Below are positions 39,743 through 41,473 of a DNA stretch of 41,473 nucleotides, piece by piece. Position 1 is the stretch's first letter, and every line of letters starts with the position of its first letter. The stretch covers positions 1 through 41,473 of the forward strand of contig CAYRGN010000032.1 in NCBI GenBank assembly GCA_964423865.1, in the 5' to 3' direction. The DNA is from Leadbetterella sp964423865 (lineage in GTDB: Bacteria; Bacteroidota; Bacteroidia; Cytophagales; Spirosomataceae). Under the pieces are notes generated by a model. That model saw only the letters and a program-made list of their open reading frames with translations, had not been told where the DNA came from and did no database searches. A program made the position numbers and the translations under genes.

Positions 39743-39772
39743 AAAAAGGCTGCCCTCCGAGTAGCCTTTTTT
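39743..39772 (-). terminator. Bidirectional intrinsic terminator after the RHS operon
   Basis: AAAAAGGCT (39743-39751) and AGCCTTTTTT (39763-39772) form a GC-capped stem with an 11-nt loop and A/T runs on both outer sides. It is 20 bp past the stop of the minus-strand gene at 39793, so it most likely ends the RHS/immunity transcript. It also works as a plus-strand terminator for any RNA from 39580 onward. Confidence 0.8.
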
Positions 39773-39792
39773 GCATTGATCTATTCAATCCT

Positions 39793-40140
39793 TTATTTTT
39801 TAATCACAAATAAGTAAACTAAACATAAACCTATAAAGGTGAAAGTAATTATAGTTGTGGCCATTTTTGAATATGGCTCATAACGCTTATAGTTTTTCTC
39901 TTTAATTCCAAAGACATAGTAATTAATTAAACCAAAGATGATGGCAAATAAAGCTTTCTCCACCCACTCGTTAAGGATCAAGCCAAAGGAGGGGATTGGG
40001 ATATTTAAAAAAACTAAAATGCATACTAATAGTAAAACTTGAAAAGTTACAAAAAGTACTAATACAATTACATCAGCATCATCATTTTTTTCATATATTG
40101 TAAATAACCCATGCAAATATCGGAATATTATCCTTTTCAT
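39793..40140 (-). CDS. Small multi-pass membrane protein, candidate immunity protein for the RHS toxin
   Basis: A 115-aa protein with three hydrophobic helices (about 25-45 'VIVLVLFVTFQVLLLVCIL', 62-79 'ALFAIIFGLINYYVFGI', 93-111 'TIITFTFIGLCLVYLFVI'). It belongs to no family I recognise. Its ATG overlaps the stop of the RHS gene by 4 bp (ATGA) and a terminator follows it. This position, right after a variable RHS C-terminus, is where immunity genes of polymorphic toxins lie. If that is its role, membrane location would suggest that the toxin acts on the membrane or in the periplasm. Base composition is AT-rich compared with the RHS core, as usual for toxin-immunity cassettes. Confidence 0.6.
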   Translation of the reverse strand: MKRIIFRYLHGLFTIYEKNDDADVIVLVLFVTFQVLLLVCILVFLNIPIPSFGLILNEWVEKALFAIIFGLINYYVFGIKEKNYKRYEPYSKMATTIITFTFIGLCLVYLFVIKK

Positions 40141-41473
40141 TGTTTATTATCCTTAAAGTTAGGGGCATTAGCTTTATCGTAATTATGCCAAATATCATCT
40201 TCGAAAACACCATATATTGCAGAAATTACTAATGCTGCAGCAGAAACCCTTACATCCCCGGATTTTACCGCGTAAGAACCAACGGCTGTAACTCCAAGAG
40301 AAGTAATTACATGTTCAGTAGTTATTTCTTGTCGATAACCGCTTACTAACGTTTCAATTGTAGTAGCAGTAACTATTGTACCTCCTACATATTTCATAGA
40401 TTTTGATAAGTTCAGTGCTACGTTCCTGGGAAGGCTAACATTTCGTAACAGATTTATCGGACGCCGTTGAATTAATGGCTGTCGTTGAATTGCTTTAGCA
40501 TCTATAGCTTTTTGTTTCTGAAAGGAGTTTGGATACCTATAATTACCATCCCATTTTGCAACCCTGTCCATTTCCCGCCCTAATTTCATAGAAGCAAGAC
40601 CAATTGAAGCATCAAGTGCATTTAACCAATTTATTGATTGGTTATCCTGATTTCCAGTAACCACCACATCCGCTCCACTCTCATTATAGACAAAACCATC
40701 CTTATACGTAAAAAATGCAGGATTATCTCTAAACTTATCAAATTCAGCCCCATCCGGACATGTAGGGCATTCCCTTAACCCAAAACTTGGAAACAGCCCA
40801 AAGCGGTCATTAAAAAGTACAGGGTTATTGATGGCGTAAGAATATGGGCTTACGACAGGGAAAATTTCTCCGAGTGGATCGACGCGGTCAAAACGTCCTA
40901 TGGTTGGATTGTAGACCCTTGCCCCGAAGTTTACCCTGTTAAGGTTAAAGGTCATTTCCTTTTCCTTTCCCTGCAACTCCCATCGGTTCTCAAACGCATT
41001 CACTGCCCCCGTACCATTTAAACGTACGCCCCAGGGATCAAAGTCCATCTTGGCGGTGAGTTCGGCACCCGTTGATCCCTCCTTAAAACTCACCCGCGTG
41101 TTACCCAGATGATCTCTGTAATCAAACTCATTTACCCAGTTTCCCGACTGATAGGTGGCTCTTCCGTCAGCAATTGCCACCTGGTAGGGTTGCCCGTTCT
41201 TAAAAACGAACTCGTCAATGTATTCCCAATACTCGCCTGTACTGTATTCGGTTTTGAGCAACTTGCCCTCCCCATCGTAGGTATATTTGATCCACCTGCC
41301 GCCGCTTAAAGTGATTTCCTCCGGTAAATTTAAGTAAGTATTGTACACAATGTTCGTGATTTCTTCATTTTCATCACTTTTCAGCGCTCCATTGGCGTAA
41401 TAGCTATAGGTTCCGCTACCCCGCTTCACAAAATCTACTTCGTAACTGCCGCTGACGGCATCGTTTACCGCCG
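40137..41473 (-). CDS. RHS-repeat protein, C-terminal part with variable toxin-like tip (5' end outside window)
   Basis: The frame is open to the window edge; an in-frame GTG at 41429 is internal, since upstream codons read AVNDAVSGSYEVDF without a stop. The RHS core is visible in 'YYANGALKSDENE', 'YTYDGEGKLLKTEY', 'EFDYRDHLGNTRVSF', 'MDFDPWGVRLNG', 'NFGARVYNPTIGRFDRVDPLGE' and 'SPYSYAINNPVLFNDRFGL'. This core caps the RHS cage. The ~225 residues after FNDRFGL are a different, lower-GC sequence with cysteines (RECPTCPDG) and a hydrophobic Ala/Val/Ile-rich stretch near 'TAVGSYAVKSGDVRVSAAALVISAIYG'; this is the variable toxin-like tip. No known nuclease, deaminase or protease motif was seen. 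Confidence 0.85.
   Translation of the reverse strand, partial: AVNDAVSGSYEVDFVKRGSGTYSYYANGALKSDENEEITNIVYNTYLNLPEEITLSGGRWIKYTYDGEGKLLKTEYSTGEYWEYIDEFVFKNGQPYQVAIADGRATYQSGNWVNEFDYRDHLGNTRVSFKEGSTGAELTAKMDFDPWGVRLNGTGAVNAFENRWELQGKEKEMTFNLNRVNFGARVYNPTIGRFDRVDPLGEIFPVVSPYSYAINNPVLFNDRFGLFPSFGLRECPTCPDGAEFDKFRDNPAFFTYKDGFVYNESGADVVVTGNQDNQSINWLNALDASIGLASMKLGREMDRVAKWDGNYRYPNSFQKQKAIDAKAIQRQPLIQRRPINLLRNVSLPRNVALNLSKSMKYVGGTIVTATTIETLVSGYRQEITTEHVITSLGVTAVGSYAVKSGDVRVSAAALVISAIYGVFEDDIWHNYDKANAPNFKDNKQ

Overview
The window comes from a member of the Bacteroidota, most likely a Cytophagia/Chitinophagia/Sphingobacteriia-type chromosome. The reasons are the gene content (FtsL-like protein next to FtsI with a C-terminal PASTA-like domain, DUF4296 lipoprotein, DUF3810 protein, the ~165-aa conserved protein often labelled 'ABC transporter ATPase', CarboxypepD_reg-like proteins, an RHS protein with the Bacteroidota core), promoter elements of the TTG-N17-23-TANNTTTG type, and families of long palindromic intergenic repeats. 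It is a scaffold: exactly 100 Ns lie at 11286-11385. No rRNA, tRNA, CRISPR array or intact insertion sequence was seen.

Layout. 134-1396 is an LVIVD-type lipoprotein, divergent from a fused FAD/Fe-S 2-hydroxyacid dehydrogenase (1526-4492). A decayed HigBA-type toxin-antitoxin locus follows (4496-5265): intact antitoxin, toxin with an in-frame stop, and a leftover piece of a second antitoxin copy. The most interesting block is 5434-11224. It holds a small secreted pilin-like protein, a PapD-like periplasmic chaperone, a two-domain protein whose C-terminal half is homologous to the pilin, and a 1069-aa outer-membrane usher-like protein. Together they look like a chaperone-usher-type surface-fibre system unlike the lipoprotein type V fimbriae usual in this phylum. 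The tip-like protein changes base composition sharply at the domain border, as if its N-terminal domain had been exchanged. A sigma-54-like promoter lies upstream of the pilin, and a terminator/attenuator separates the pilin from the assembly genes.

After the gap, 11568-16045 is a four-gene minus-strand surface-glycan cluster (glycosyltransferase, FkbM-like methyltransferase, Wzx-like flippase, glycosyltransferase). 16151-20844 is an aminotransferase followed by a shortened division/cell-wall cluster (rsmH, ftsL-like, ftsI) that lacks mraZ before it and murE/mraY after it. 20937-25478 carries an M14 carboxypeptidase, a CarboxypepD_reg-like protein, an AlbA_2-domain regulator with a 12-bp coding tandem repeat, and a DUF3810 metallopeptidase-like protein. 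25637-27500 is a Do/HtrA protease with its promoter and, just upstream, a deleted Hsp20 relic.

27555-38739 is mostly housekeeping: acyl-CoA dehydrogenase, AraC-type regulator, nadC, polyprenol-phosphate mannosyltransferase-like enzyme, DUF4296 lipoprotein, a DUF58 plus membrane protein pair, amino acid permease, asd, a Spy-like protein and a NodB-fold deacetylase with an altered metal-site motif. The right end (39580-41473) has a run of hairpins, a bidirectional terminator, and the 3' end of an RHS polymorphic-toxin gene overlapping by 4 bp with a small membrane-protein gene that is a candidate immunity gene.

Palindromic repeats of at least two sequence families, plus AGCT-rich degenerate repeats, sit almost exclusively at gene 3' ends, often between convergent genes.
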